From the NCBI GenBank assembly GCA_023253415.1, contig JALRGK010000144.1, positions 1 to 6,096 of the forward strand: a stretch of DNA of 6,096 bases, given 5' to 3'. This DNA is from Rhodocyclaceae bacterium (lineage in GTDB: Bacteria > Pseudomonadota > Gammaproteobacteria > Burkholderiales > Rhodocyclaceae). Position numbers and translations under genes: made by a program. Position 1 is the first letter of the stretch; each line of letters opens with the position of its first letter. Under the pieces are notes generated by a model. The model had not been told where the DNA came from. It worked only from the letters and a program-made list of their open reading frames with translations, and made no database searches. Positions 1-6,096 of the stretch are shown one piece after another.

Positions 1-73
1 AAATTGGTAGACACGCTATCTTGAGGGGGTAGTGGCGAAAGCTGTGCGAGTTCGAGTCTCGCCGTCGGCACCA
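1..73 (+). tRNA. tRNA-Leu (anticodon GAG), 5' end cut by the window
   Basis: This is the 3' part of a leucine tRNA that reads CUC and CUU codons. The window starts inside the D loop, so roughly a dozen 5' bases (first acceptor strand and first D-stem strand) are missing. The anticodon stem pairs 16-20 (CTATC) with 28-32 (GGTAG), including one T-G wobble. Its loop is TTGAGGG, with anticodon GAG at 23-25. A long variable arm at 33-45 (TGGC, GAAA loop, GCTG) marks a class II tRNA. The T arm pairs 46-50 (GCGAG) with 58-62 (CTCGC) around TTCGAGT. The 3' acceptor strand CGTCGGC (63-69) is followed by discriminator A70 and an encoded CCA at 71-73. Discriminator A plus the long variable arm fits leucine. 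No terminator follows, so the precursor may be co-transcribed with nuoA. Confidence 0.95.
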
Positions 74-79
74 GGACAG

Positions 80-109
80 TTGTTCGCCTGGTTCGGTTGT
101 TGTTATGAA
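80..109 (+). promoter_or_regulatory. weak candidate promoter between tRNA-Leu and nuoA
   Basis: A possible sigma-70-type promoter lies in the 71-base spacer. TTGTTC at 80-85 could be a -35 box. After 18 bases, TATGAA at 104-109 could be a -10 box, with a TG just upstream (101-102) as in extended -10 promoters. Matches to consensus are only partial (about 3/6 and 4/6), so this could be chance. The operon may instead be read from a promoter upstream of the tRNA, outside the window. Apart from this and the nuoA ribosome-binding area I see nothing in the spacer. Confidence 0.2.
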
Positions 110-144
110 TGTTGTGCGTCATTTAGCAAACTTTGGGTGGCTTG

Positions 145-501
145 ATGCTCGAAAATTACTTTCCGATCCTAGTGTTCGTTGCGGTTGGTCTCGCTGTTGG
201 CGTACTGGCTCGTGTTTTGAACCACGTCGTTGCGCCGAATAATCCTGATAGCGAAAAACTGTCTGCCTACGAGTGCGGCTTTGAAGCCTTCGAAGATGCG
301 CGGATGAAGTTCGATGTTCGCTATTACCTGATTGCCATTCTGTTCATTCTGTTCGATCTCGAAATCGCCTTCCTGTTTCCGTGGGCGGTTGTGGTCAAGG
401 AAGTGGGTATGGCCGGTTTTGTTGCCATGATGGTCTTCCTAGGCATCCTGGTTGTCGGCTTCATCTACGAGTGGCGCAAAGGCGCCCTTGAGTGGGAGTA
501 A
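145..501 (+). CDS. nuoA: NADH-quinone oxidoreductase subunit A (NuoA / ND3 homologue)
   Basis: Small membrane subunit of complex I, 118 residues, at the junction of the Q module and the proton-pumping arm. Three membrane helices are visible: about residues 5-25, 60-81 and 90-108. The loop between helices 1 and 2 carries the YECGFE motif with Cys44, equivalent to the ND3 loop cysteine that changes exposure in the active/deactive transition of mitochondrial complex I. Helix 2 contains the conserved acidic pair Asp71 and Glu73 (DLE). The C-terminal YEWRKGALEWE wording is typical of proteobacterial NuoA. I chose ATG 145, which gives the usual MLENYFP-type start and has G-rich GGGTGG at 135-140, four bases upstream. 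An in-frame TTG at 133 would add four residues with no better signal. The stop codon is three bases before nuoB. Confidence 0.97.
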   Translation: MLENYFPILVFVAVGLAVGVLARVLNHVVAPNNPDSEKLSAYECGFEAFEDARMKFDVRYYLIAILFILFDLEIAFLFPWAVVVKEVGMAGFVAMMVFLGILVVGFIYEWRKGALEWE

Positions 502-504
502 GCG

Positions 505-984
505 ATGTCGAAGATTCAGGGCGTCCTCAATGAAGGTTTCGTCACTACGACGGCTGACAAACTCATTAATTACTGCCGTACAGGTTCGTTGTGGCCGATG
601 ACTTTTGGTCTGGCCTGCTGCGCTGTGGAAATGATCCATGCTGGCACCTCGCGATATGACTTGGATCGCTTTGGTATGGTGTTCCGTCCTAGCCCGCGTC
701 AATCAGATCTAATGGTGGTGGCAGGGACGCTGACGAACAAGATGGCACCGGCTCTGCGCAAGGTGTATGACCAGATGGCCGAACCACGCTGGGTCGTGTC
801 GATGGGTTCTTGTGCTAACGGCGGTGGTTATTATCATTATTCATACTCGGTTGTGCGCGGTTGTGATCGCATTGTGCCGGTTGATATTTATGTGCCGGGT
901 TGTCCGCCAACGGCTGAAGCCCTGCTGTATGGCCTGATCCAGCTGCAGAACAAGATTCGTCGTACCAGTACGATCGCCCGTTGA
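505..984 (+). CDS. nuoB: NADH-quinone oxidoreductase subunit B (NuoB / PSST homologue)
   Basis: Q-module subunit of complex I, 159 residues. It holds the terminal [4Fe-4S] cluster N2, which passes electrons to ubiquinone at the interface with NuoD. The N2 ligands are all visible: the unusual tandem pair Cys38-Cys39 (in GLACCAVE), Cys103 (GSCANGGG) and Cys133 (PGCPPTAEAL). The conserved segment FRPSPRQSD at residues 60-68 is present. Cys24 and Cys120 are not ligands. The length and the IARR-like basic C-terminal end (...TSTIAR) match the short betaproteobacterial and mitochondrial-like NuoB. A good Shine-Dalgarno, GGGAG at 494-498, is embedded in the last codons of nuoA, six bases before the ATG, which suggests close translational linkage with nuoA. 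Confidence 0.98.
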   Translation: MSKIQGVLNEGFVTTTADKLINYCRTGSLWPMTFGLACCAVEMIHAGTSRYDLDRFGMVFRPSPRQSDLMVVAGTLTNKMAPALRKVYDQMAEPRWVVSMGSCANGGGYYHYSYSVVRGCDRIVPVDIYVPGCPPTAEALLYGLIQLQNKIRRTSTIAR

Positions 985-992
985 GAACGGAC

Positions 993-998
993 AAGGGA
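993..998 (+). promoter_or_regulatory. Shine-Dalgarno site deciding the nuoC start
   Basis: AAGGGA lies nine bases upstream of ATG 1008. It supports 1008 as the nuoC start rather than the in-frame TTG at 981, which overlaps the nuoB stop codon, lacks a ribosome-binding site and would add a nine-residue extension not typical of the family. Confidence 0.7.
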
Positions 999-1007
999 TA
1001 CACGATC

Positions 1008-1610
1008 ATGACGCAAAACACCCAAGCCCTCGCTGATAGCCTGCAACAGGTTCTCGGGAGTGCTATTGTTCGCCTTAAGCAGAAGCTCGGCGAAGTTACT
1101 ATTGATGTTGCCGCTGCGGATTACCATGAAACCGCGTTGAAGCTGCGTGATGCGGCGGGCCTCAAGTTCGACCAGCTGATCGACCTTTGTGGCATGGATT
1201 ACTCGACCTATGGCGGTAAGGAAACGCATGATAAGCGTTTCGCTGTTGTTGTGCATCTGCTGTCGGTTGAGCTGAACCAGCGTGTGCGTCTGCGTGTGTA
1301 CGCGCCGGACGATCAGATGCCGGTGGTGGATTCGCTCGTTGATGTGTGGACGGCCGCCAACTGGTTCGAGCGTGAAGCTTTTGATCTGTACGGCATCCTG
1401 TTTGTGAACCACCCGGATCTGCGCCGTATCCTTACCGATTACGGTTTTGTTGGCCATCCGTTCCGCAAAGACTTCCCGGTGTCCGGTTATGTCGAAATGC
1501 GCTACGACGAGGAACAGAAGCGTGTGATCTACCAACCTGTCACGATCGAGCCGCGCGAAAATACGCCACGCATCGTTCGTGAAGCAACCTATGGCGAACC
1601 TGCGCAGTAA
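1008..1610 (+). CDS. nuoC: NADH-quinone oxidoreductase subunit C (NuoC / 30-kDa homologue)
   Basis: Peripheral Q-module subunit, 200 residues from ATG 1008. It has no cofactor; it packs against NuoD and NuoB and is needed for assembly of the hydrophilic arm. The family signature is present at about residues 121-142 (EREAFDLYGI..., then HPDLRRIL), matching the 30-kDa subunit pattern. It is followed by the GHPFRKDFP segment (about 149-157) and a C-terminal tail typical of stand-alone NuoC (EPRENTPRI). It is a free-standing gene, not fused to nuoD as in E. coli, which fits beta- and alphaproteobacteria. The stop codon TAA (1608-1610) lies in the loop of a strong inverted repeat (see the separate entry). 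Confidence 0.97.
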   Translation: MTQNTQALADSLQQVLGSAIVRLKQKLGEVTIDVAAADYHETALKLRDAAGLKFDQLIDLCGMDYSTYGGKETHDKRFAVVVHLLSVELNQRVRLRVYAPDDQMPVVDSLVDVWTAANWFEREAFDLYGILFVNHPDLRRILTDYGFVGHPFRKDFPVSGYVEMRYDEEQKRVIYQPVTIEPRENTPRIVREATYGEPAQ

Positions 1611-1627
1611 GCGCAGGTTTACTTTTT
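1597..1627 (+). terminator. terminator-like hairpin across the nuoC stop codon
   Basis: AACCTGCGC (1597-1605) is perfectly complementary to GCGCAGGTT (1611-1619), giving a 9-bp stem. The five-base loop AGTAA (1606-1610) contains the nuoC stop codon. A G-T wobble (1596/1620) could extend it to 10 bp. The 3' side is T-rich: TTT at 1618-1620, then AC, then TTTTT at 1623-1627, so it resembles an intrinsic terminator with an interrupted U tract. Six genes of the same complex continue on both sides, so complete termination is unlikely. Partial termination (attenuation), a pause site, or an mRNA-end stabiliser after processing are all possible. The structure is seen directly; the function is inferred. 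Confidence 0.5.
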
Positions 1628-1667
1628 ACGATCAGTACGGACCACACCGGACATCCAGGATCGCAGC

Positions 1668-2921
1668 ATGTCAGAGATTCGTAACTACACATTGAACTTT
1701 GGTCCCCAGCACCCCTCGGCACACGGTGTGCTGCGTCTGGTGTTGGAGCTGGATGGCGAAACGGTTGAGCGTGCTGACCCGCATATCGGTCTGCTGCACC
1801 GTGCAACGGAAAAGCTGGCGGAAACCCGTACCTGGGTTCAGTCAGTGCCCTACATGGATCGTCTCGATTACGTGTCGACGATGTGTAACGAGCACGCCTA
1901 CTGTCTGGCCATCGAAAAGCTCCTCGGTGTGCAAGTGCCGGAACGTGCGCAATACATCCGGGTGATGTTCGACGAAGTGACCCGTCTGTTAAATCACTTG
2001 TTGTGGATCGGTTGTCATGGTCTGGACGTCGGTGCCATGACGATGGCGCTGTACACCTTCCGTGATCGTGAAGATCTCATGGATGTGTATGAATCGGTGT
2101 CGGGTGCGCGTCTGCATGCCGCGTATTTCCGCCCGGGTGGCGTGTACCGCGATCTGCCGGAAGTGATGCCAAAGTATGAAGTCTCGCGTTGGAAAGATGC
2201 CAAGCGCGTTGCCGAGCTGAATGAGAACCGGCAGGGTTCATTGCTTGATTTCCTCGAAGACTTTACGAACCGCTTCCCGAAATACCTCGACGATTACCAT
2301 AACCTGCTGACCGATAACCGGATCTGGAAACAGCGTCTGGTCGATATCGGTGTGGTGTCGCCGGAACGTGCCTTGAATATGGGGCTGACGGGTGCCATGC
2401 TGCGCGGTTCGGGGATCGCCTGGGATCTGCGTAAGAAACAGCCCTATGAAGTCTATGACCGCATGGATTTTGACATCCCGGTCGGTACCAATGGCGATTC
2501 CTACGATCGTTATCTGGTACGTATGGAAGAGATGGCGCAATCGAACCGCATCATCAAGCAGTGCATTACCTGGTTGCGCGCCAACCCGGGTCCGGTGATG
2601 ACGAATGACTATAAAGTCGCGCCACCACCGCGTGAAGCGATGAAGTCGAATATGGAAGAGTTGATTCACCATTTCAAGCTTTTCACTGAAGGCATGCATG
2701 TGCCGGAAAACGACTGTTATGCCGCCATCGAGCATCCGAAGGGCGAGTTCGGCATTTACCTGTCGTCGGATGGCGCTAACAAGCCCTACCGTATGAAGAT
2801 CCGCGCACCGGGCTTTGCCCATCTGTCCGCGCTGGAAGAAATGTCGCGCGGTCATATGATCGCTGACGTGGTCACGATTATCGGGACCCAGGATATCGTT
2901 TTTGGTGAGGTTGACCGCTGA
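1668..2921 (+). CDS. nuoD: NADH-quinone oxidoreductase subunit D (NuoD / 49-kDa homologue)
   Basis: Q-module subunit of 417 residues, forming most of the ubiquinone-binding cavity together with NuoB. It is related to the large subunit of [NiFe] hydrogenases but lacks the metal-binding cysteines. The N-terminal beta-hairpin loop has GPQHPSAHG (residues 12-20). His19, Tyr68 (in RLDYVS) and Asp120 (HGLD) align at a constant offset of 40 with bovine His59, Tyr108 and Asp160, the quinone-site residues, so the site appears intact. The C-terminus ends in the conserved DIVFGEVDR, whose final residues line the interface near N2. The start is supported by AGGA at 1657-1660, seven bases upstream, and by the family-typical beginning. 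The 57-base gap to nuoC is the widest between genes here. The stop codon overlaps the nuoE start by one base. Confidence 0.98.
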   Translation: MSEIRNYTLNFGPQHPSAHGVLRLVLELDGETVERADPHIGLLHRATEKLAETRTWVQSVPYMDRLDYVSTMCNEHAYCLAIEKLLGVQVPERAQYIRVMFDEVTRLLNHLLWIGCHGLDVGAMTMALYTFRDREDLMDVYESVSGARLHAAYFRPGGVYRDLPEVMPKYEVSRWKDAKRVAELNENRQGSLLDFLEDFTNRFPKYLDDYHNLLTDNRIWKQRLVDIGVVSPERALNMGLTGAMLRGSGIAWDLRKKQPYEVYDRMDFDIPVGTNGDSYDRYLVRMEEMAQSNRIIKQCITWLRANPGPVMTNDYKVAPPPREAMKSNMEELIHHFKLFTEGMHVPENDCYAAIEHPKGEFGIYLSSDGANKPYRMKIRAPGFAHLSALEEMSRGHMIADVVTIIGTQDIVFGEVDR

Positions 2922-3394
2922 TGCTGACCCAGGAAACCCTCGCGCGTTTTGATCGCGAAATTGCCAAGTACCCGGCTGAACAGAAGCAGTCGGCCGTGAT
3001 GGCGTGTCTGACGCTGGCTCAAATTGAGAAAGGCTGGCTGGCCAAAGAGACCATTGCCTTTGTGGCGGATTATCTCGATATTCCCGCGATTGCCGCCGAA
3101 GAAGTGGCGACGTTCTACAACATGTACAACCTGAAGCCGGTGGGTAAGTATAAGCTGGCCGTTTGCACCTGTATTCCCTGTGCACTGTCGGGTGGCCGTG
3201 ATGCAGCTGCCTATCTGGCGGAGCGACTGGGGATCAGCATTGGCGAAACAACGGCCGATGGTCGTTTTACGCTGGTCGAGAGCGAATGCCAGGGGGCGTG
3301 CGGTGATGCACCGGTGGCCCTGGTGAATAACCACAAGATGCGTAGTTTCCTGACCCCTGACAAGTTGGATCAACTGCTGGAGGAACTGAAGTAA
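2921..3394 (+). CDS. nuoE: NADH-quinone oxidoreductase subunit E (NuoE / 24-kDa homologue)
   Basis: Thioredoxin-like [2Fe-2S] ferredoxin subunit of the NADH-oxidising module, 157 residues. It carries cluster N1a, which accepts an electron from FMN in NuoF. A helical N-terminal domain (about 1-70, with the EEVATFYNMYN segment at 60-70) precedes the cluster domain. Ligands are Cys82 and Cys87 (C-x4-C) and Cys123 and Cys127 (C-x3-C, in ECQGAC). An extra cysteine, Cys84, sits within the first ligand loop (CTCIPC), where other family members I recall have Asn or Thr. Translation is probably coupled to nuoD: the two genes share one base (TGATG), and GGTGAGG at 2904-2910 inside nuoD is a fair ribosome-binding site. 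It shares one base with nuoF at its other end. Confidence 0.97.
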   Translation: MLTQETLARFDREIAKYPAEQKQSAVMACLTLAQIEKGWLAKETIAFVADYLDIPAIAAEEVATFYNMYNLKPVGKYKLAVCTCIPCALSGGRDAAAYLAERLGISIGETTADGRFTLVESECQGACGDAPVALVNNHKMRSFLTPDKLDQLLEELK

Positions 3395-4728
3395 TGGCTA
3401 TCCTCGGTTCCATCAATCCGATTATGACCGCGAGCTGGCAGGGTGATGCCGGCTGGGGTATCGATGCCTACATGAAGCGCGGCGGTTACGAAGCGCTGAA
3501 AAAGATTCTGTCTGAAAAGATGCCGCCTGAAGCGGTGATCGCCGAAGTTAAAAAATCGGTGCTCCGTGGCCGTGGCGGTGCAGGCTTCCCGACGGGTTTG
3601 AAGTGGAGCTTTATGCCCCGCACCATGCCGGGTGATAAATATATCTGCTGTAACACCGACGAAGGTGAGCCGGGCACCTTTAAAGACCGCGATATCATGC
3701 GTTATGACCCGCATTCGGTCATTGAAGGCATGATCATTGGTGCCTACGCCATGGGTGCGACCCGTGGTTACAACTATATTCACGGTGAAATCTACGAACT
3801 GTACGAGCGCTTCGAAGCCGCTCTGGCAGAAGCGCGTGCCGCCGGTTTCCTGGGCCGGAATATTCTGGGTAGCGAGCACTCTTTCGAGTTGTTTGCGCAC
3901 CATGGCTACGGTGCCTATATCTGCGGTGAAGAAACAGCGCTGCTGGATTCGATCGAAGGTAAAAAGGGTCAGCCGCGGTTCAAGCCGCCGTTCCCGGCTT
4001 CGTTTGGCCTTTATGGACGTCCGACAACGGTAAACAACACGGAAACCTTTGCATCGGTGCCGTTTATTATCCGTCTGGGTGCCGATAACTTCCTGAACGC
4101 CGGCAAAGAAAATAATGGCGGCACGAAGTTGTTCTCGATCTCCGGTCACGTTGAGCGTCCGGGTAACTACGAAATCCCGCTCGGTACCCCGTTCTCGACG
4201 CTGCTCGAAATGGCCGGTGGCGTGCGCGGTGGGCGTAAGCTGAAAGCCGTCATTCCCGGTGGTTCGTCGTCACCTGTGCTGCCTGGCGACATCATGATGC
4301 AATGTACGATGGATTATGACTCCATCTCCAAGGCGGGCTCGATGCTCGGCTCGGGTGCAGTTATCGTGATGGATGAAACCGTCTGCATGGTAGATGTGTT
4401 AGACCGCCTGTCGTTCTTCTATCATGAAGAATCCTGTGGTCAATGTACGCCGTGCCGTGAAGGCACCAATTGGCTTTACCAGATCGTTCATCGTATCGAA
4501 AACGGTCAGGGCAAGATGGAAGATCTGGATTTGCTTCTCTCCATCTGCAGCAACATCTGCGGTCGGACGATTTGTGCCCTAGGTGATGCAGCTGCATTCC
4601 CGGTCATGAGTTTCCTCAAGCACTTCCGTTCGGAGTTCGAATATCACATTCAGCATAAGACTTGTCTGGTGCCGAAAGATGTTCAACGCGCCGGCAGTAC
4701 CTTCCACCGTGTTCCGTACGCCGCCTGA
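3394..4728 (+). CDS. nuoF: NADH-quinone oxidoreductase subunit F (NuoF / 51-kDa homologue), NADH- and FMN-binding
   Basis: Catalytic NADH-oxidising subunit, 444 residues. It binds NADH and FMN and passes electrons to the [4Fe-4S] cluster N3. Visible in order: the glycine-rich FMN/NADH motif GRGGAGFPTG (59-68); NTDEGEPGT (87-95); GYGAYICGEETALLDS (171-186), the family signature with Asp185 where Glu or Asn is usual; and the N3 site Cys348, Cys351, Cys354 (ESCGQCTPC) with distal Cys394 (TICALGD). The start ATG shares one base with the nuoE stop codon (TAATG). It has a strong GGAGGA at 3379-3384, nine bases upstream, which favours it over Met11 (3424), a site without such a signal. The first 20 or so residues are variable in the family. 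The gene is intact. Confidence 0.98.
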   Translation: MAILGSINPIMTASWQGDAGWGIDAYMKRGGYEALKKILSEKMPPEAVIAEVKKSVLRGRGGAGFPTGLKWSFMPRTMPGDKYICCNTDEGEPGTFKDRDIMRYDPHSVIEGMIIGAYAMGATRGYNYIHGEIYELYERFEAALAEARAAGFLGRNILGSEHSFELFAHHGYGAYICGEETALLDSIEGKKGQPRFKPPFPASFGLYGRPTTVNNTETFASVPFIIRLGADNFLNAGKENNGGTKLFSISGHVERPGNYEIPLGTPFSTLLEMAGGVRGGRKLKAVIPGGSSSPVLPGDIMMQCTMDYDSISKAGSMLGSGAVIVMDETVCMVDVLDRLSFFYHEESCGQCTPCREGTNWLYQIVHRIENGQGKMEDLDLLLSICSNICGRTICALGDAAAFPVMSFLKHFRSEFEYHIQHKTCLVPKDVQRAGSTFHRVPYAA

Positions 4729-4773
4729 ACGGGCGTCATGCATCATTCACAGATCTGATTTCGCGAGTCGCAC

Positions 4774-6096
4774 ATGCTAGAAATTGAAATCGACGGCAAA
4801 AAGGCGCAGGTAGCTGACGGTTCTACCGTTATGGACGCGGCCAGCCAACTGGGCATCTACATTCCACACTTCTGTTATCACAAGAAGCTGTCGATTGCTG
4901 CCAACTGCCGGATGTGTCTGGTTCAGGTCGAGAAGGCGCCGAAGCCGCTACCGGCCTGTGCAACACCGGTTACGAATGGTATGAAAGTGTTTACACATTC
5001 CGAGCTGGCAGTGACTGCTCAGAAAGGTGTGATGGAATTTTTGCTGCTCAATCATCCGCTGGATTGTCCGATTTGTGACCAAGGTGGTGAATGTCAGCTG
5101 CAGGATCTGGCCGTTGGTTATGGTCAGACCGGATCTCGCTTCACCGAAGAAAAGCATGTGGTCTTCCACAAGAACGTCGGCCCTCTGATCTCGATGGAAG
5201 AGATGAGTCGTTGCATTCACTGTACCCGTTGCGTGCGCTTTGGCCAGGAAGTGGCCGGCATCATGGAACTGGGTATGGTGAACCGTAATGTTCACTCGGA
5301 AATCACGACCTTCGTCGGACGTACCGTAGACTCCGAACTGTCGGGCAACATGATTGACTGCTGTCCTGTGGGTGCTTTGACGTCGAAGCCGTTCCGTTAC
5401 TCGGCCCGTACGTGGGAGCTGCAACGCCGTAAATCTGTGTCGCCACACGATGCAACCGGCGCTAACCTGACAGTGCAGGTCAAGGGTGATGTGGTCAAGC
5501 GCGTACTGCCGCTGGATAACGAGAGCGTCAATGAATGCTGGATTTCCGATAAAGACCGTTTCTCGTACGAAGCACTGAATAGTGATCAACGTTTGCTCAA
5601 GCCGATGCTGAAGCAGGGTGGTCAGTGGCAGGAAGTAGAGTGGAATGTGGCGCTGGATTATGTAGCCCATGGTCTGCGTAGCATTGCCAAAGATAACGGG
5701 GGTGATCAGATCGCTACCGTTGTCAGCCCGCATGCCACGCTGGAAGAAATGTATCTGGCCGGCCGCATTGCACGCACATTGGGTTCGGACAATATCGATT
5801 TCCGTCTGCGTCAGCAGGATTTCCGTGCAGATGCACAGCGTGCAGGTGCCGCACCGTGGCTGGGTCTCCCTTTGGCAGATCTGAGCAACGTTGATGCAGC
5901 GCTGATCGTTGGTGGCTTCCTGCGTAAGGATGCACCGCTGGTTGCCCAGCGTTTGCGTCATGCCGCCCGTAAGGGTGCTGCCGTATTCTCGGTCAATGTG
6001 ACCAGTGATGATTCGCTGATCAAGCATGCCGGCATGATCTACACCCCACCTGGTCAACTGGTTGCTGCTCTGGCAGGCGTTGTGCGTGCTGCTGCT
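4774..6096 (+). CDS. nuoG: NADH-quinone oxidoreductase subunit G (NuoG / 75-kDa homologue), 3' end beyond the window
   Basis: Large iron-sulfur subunit of the N module; 441 codons are present with no stop, so the gene continues past the right edge (relatives are near 780-800 residues). My translation shows the N-terminal ferredoxin-like N1b [2Fe-2S] site (Cys34, Cys45, Cys48, Cys62). The N5 site has a histidine ligand (His94, Cys98, Cys101, Cys107 in HPLDCPICDQGGEC). The N4 site is Cys147, Cys150, Cys153 and Cys197 (CPVGAL). A molybdopterin-oxidoreductase-like domain follows from about residue 215. The N7 cluster found in E. coli and Thermus is absent: residues 221-231 read SVSPHDATGAN, with no cysteines, and only Cys255 remains. 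Cys196, next to ligand Cys197, is unusual. The start ATG follows a 45-base spacer and only a weak GCGAG (4763-4767). Confidence 0.97.
   Translation, partial: MLEIEIDGKKAQVADGSTVMDAASQLGIYIPHFCYHKKLSIAANCRMCLVQVEKAPKPLPACATPVTNGMKVFTHSELAVTAQKGVMEFLLLNHPLDCPICDQGGECQLQDLAVGYGQTGSRFTEEKHVVFHKNVGPLISMEEMSRCIHCTRCVRFGQEVAGIMELGMVNRNVHSEITTFVGRTVDSELSGNMIDCCPVGALTSKPFRYSARTWELQRRKSVSPHDATGANLTVQVKGDVVKRVLPLDNESVNECWISDKDRFSYEALNSDQRLLKPMLKQGGQWQEVEWNVALDYVAHGLRSIAKDNGGDQIATVVSPHATLEEMYLAGRIARTLGSDNIDFRLRQQDFRADAQRAGAAPWLGLPLADLSNVDAALIVGGFLRKDAPLVAQRLRHAARKGAAVFSVNVTSDDSLIKHAGMIYTPPGQLVAALAGVVRAAA

Noticed and set aside
981..1007. Longer nuoC starting at TTG 981
   Set aside because: It overlaps the nuoB stop codon, has no ribosome-binding site, and ATG 1008 has AAGGGA at good spacing and gives the normal family length.
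888..1535. Minus-strand open frame (215 codons) opposite nuoB and nuoC
   Set aside because: It covers conserved coding sequence on the + strand and has no recognisable protein features.
2238..4149. Other long minus-strand open frames (2238-3185, 2852-3373, 3370-4149) opposite nuoD, nuoE and nuoF
   Set aside because: They lie opposite well-conserved nuo genes, the translations have no family features, and they overlap one another; they are codon-bias shadows.
4718..4736. Inverted repeat ACGCC/GGCGT around the nuoF stop codon as a terminator
   Set aside because: Only 5 bp with a nine-base loop and no T-run after it; nuoG follows at once.
4738..4758. Tiny ORF (MHHSQI) in the nuoF-nuoG spacer, a possible leader peptide
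   Set aside because: Six codons, no clear ribosome-binding site and no associated hairpin switch; easily chance.
4948..6057. Long open frame on the minus strand (369 codons) opposite nuoG
   Set aside because: It is in codon register with nuoG, so it stays open because nuoG avoids TTA, CTA and TCA here; it ends exactly at a CTA codon of nuoG (4948-4950). The translation shows no recognisable domain.

Overview
The window holds the 5' half of a bacterial respiratory complex I (NADH:ubiquinone oxidoreductase, NDH-1) operon, all on the + strand: the 3' part of a tRNA-Leu(GAG), then nuoA, nuoB, nuoC, nuoD, nuoE, nuoF and the first 441 codons of nuoG, which runs off the right edge. Separate nuoC and nuoD genes (not the fused nuoCD of E. 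coli), an N7-less NuoG, and protein wording close to betaproteobacterial and mitochondrial complex I point to a betaproteobacterium. By eye the GC content is moderate and a Neisseriales-type relative is plausible, but I cannot fix the family. A tRNA-Leu just upstream of nuoA also fits the betaproteobacterial gene order as I remember it (secG, tRNA-Leu, nuoA...).

Layout: 1-73 is the tRNA, cut by the window edge. 74-144 is a short spacer with no clear terminator and at best a weak promoter. 145-984 holds nuoA and nuoB, three bases apart. 1008-1610 is nuoC. A 57-base spacer follows; it begins with a perfect 9-bp inverted repeat whose loop contains the nuoC stop codon, followed by T-rich sequence. 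1668-4728 holds nuoD, nuoE and nuoF, joined by single-base stop/start overlaps. A 45-base spacer leads to nuoG at 4774. No stretch over 300 bases lacks a gene.

How the genes work together: NuoE, NuoF and NuoG form the NADH-oxidising N module (FMN, N3, N1a, N1b, N4, N5). NuoB, NuoC and NuoD form most of the Q module, with cluster N2 and the ubiquinone pocket. NuoA is the first membrane subunit, at the junction between the Q module and the proton-pumping arm. All expected iron-sulfur ligands for these subunits are present and all frames are open, so the genes look intact and functional. NuoI (N6a/N6b) and the membrane pumps should lie to the right.

This is an ordinary housekeeping locus. I see no mobile element, CRISPR array, toxin-antitoxin pair or undescribed system. 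The one structural feature not explained by the genes is the terminator-like hairpin across the nuoC stop codon. The other observations are minor.
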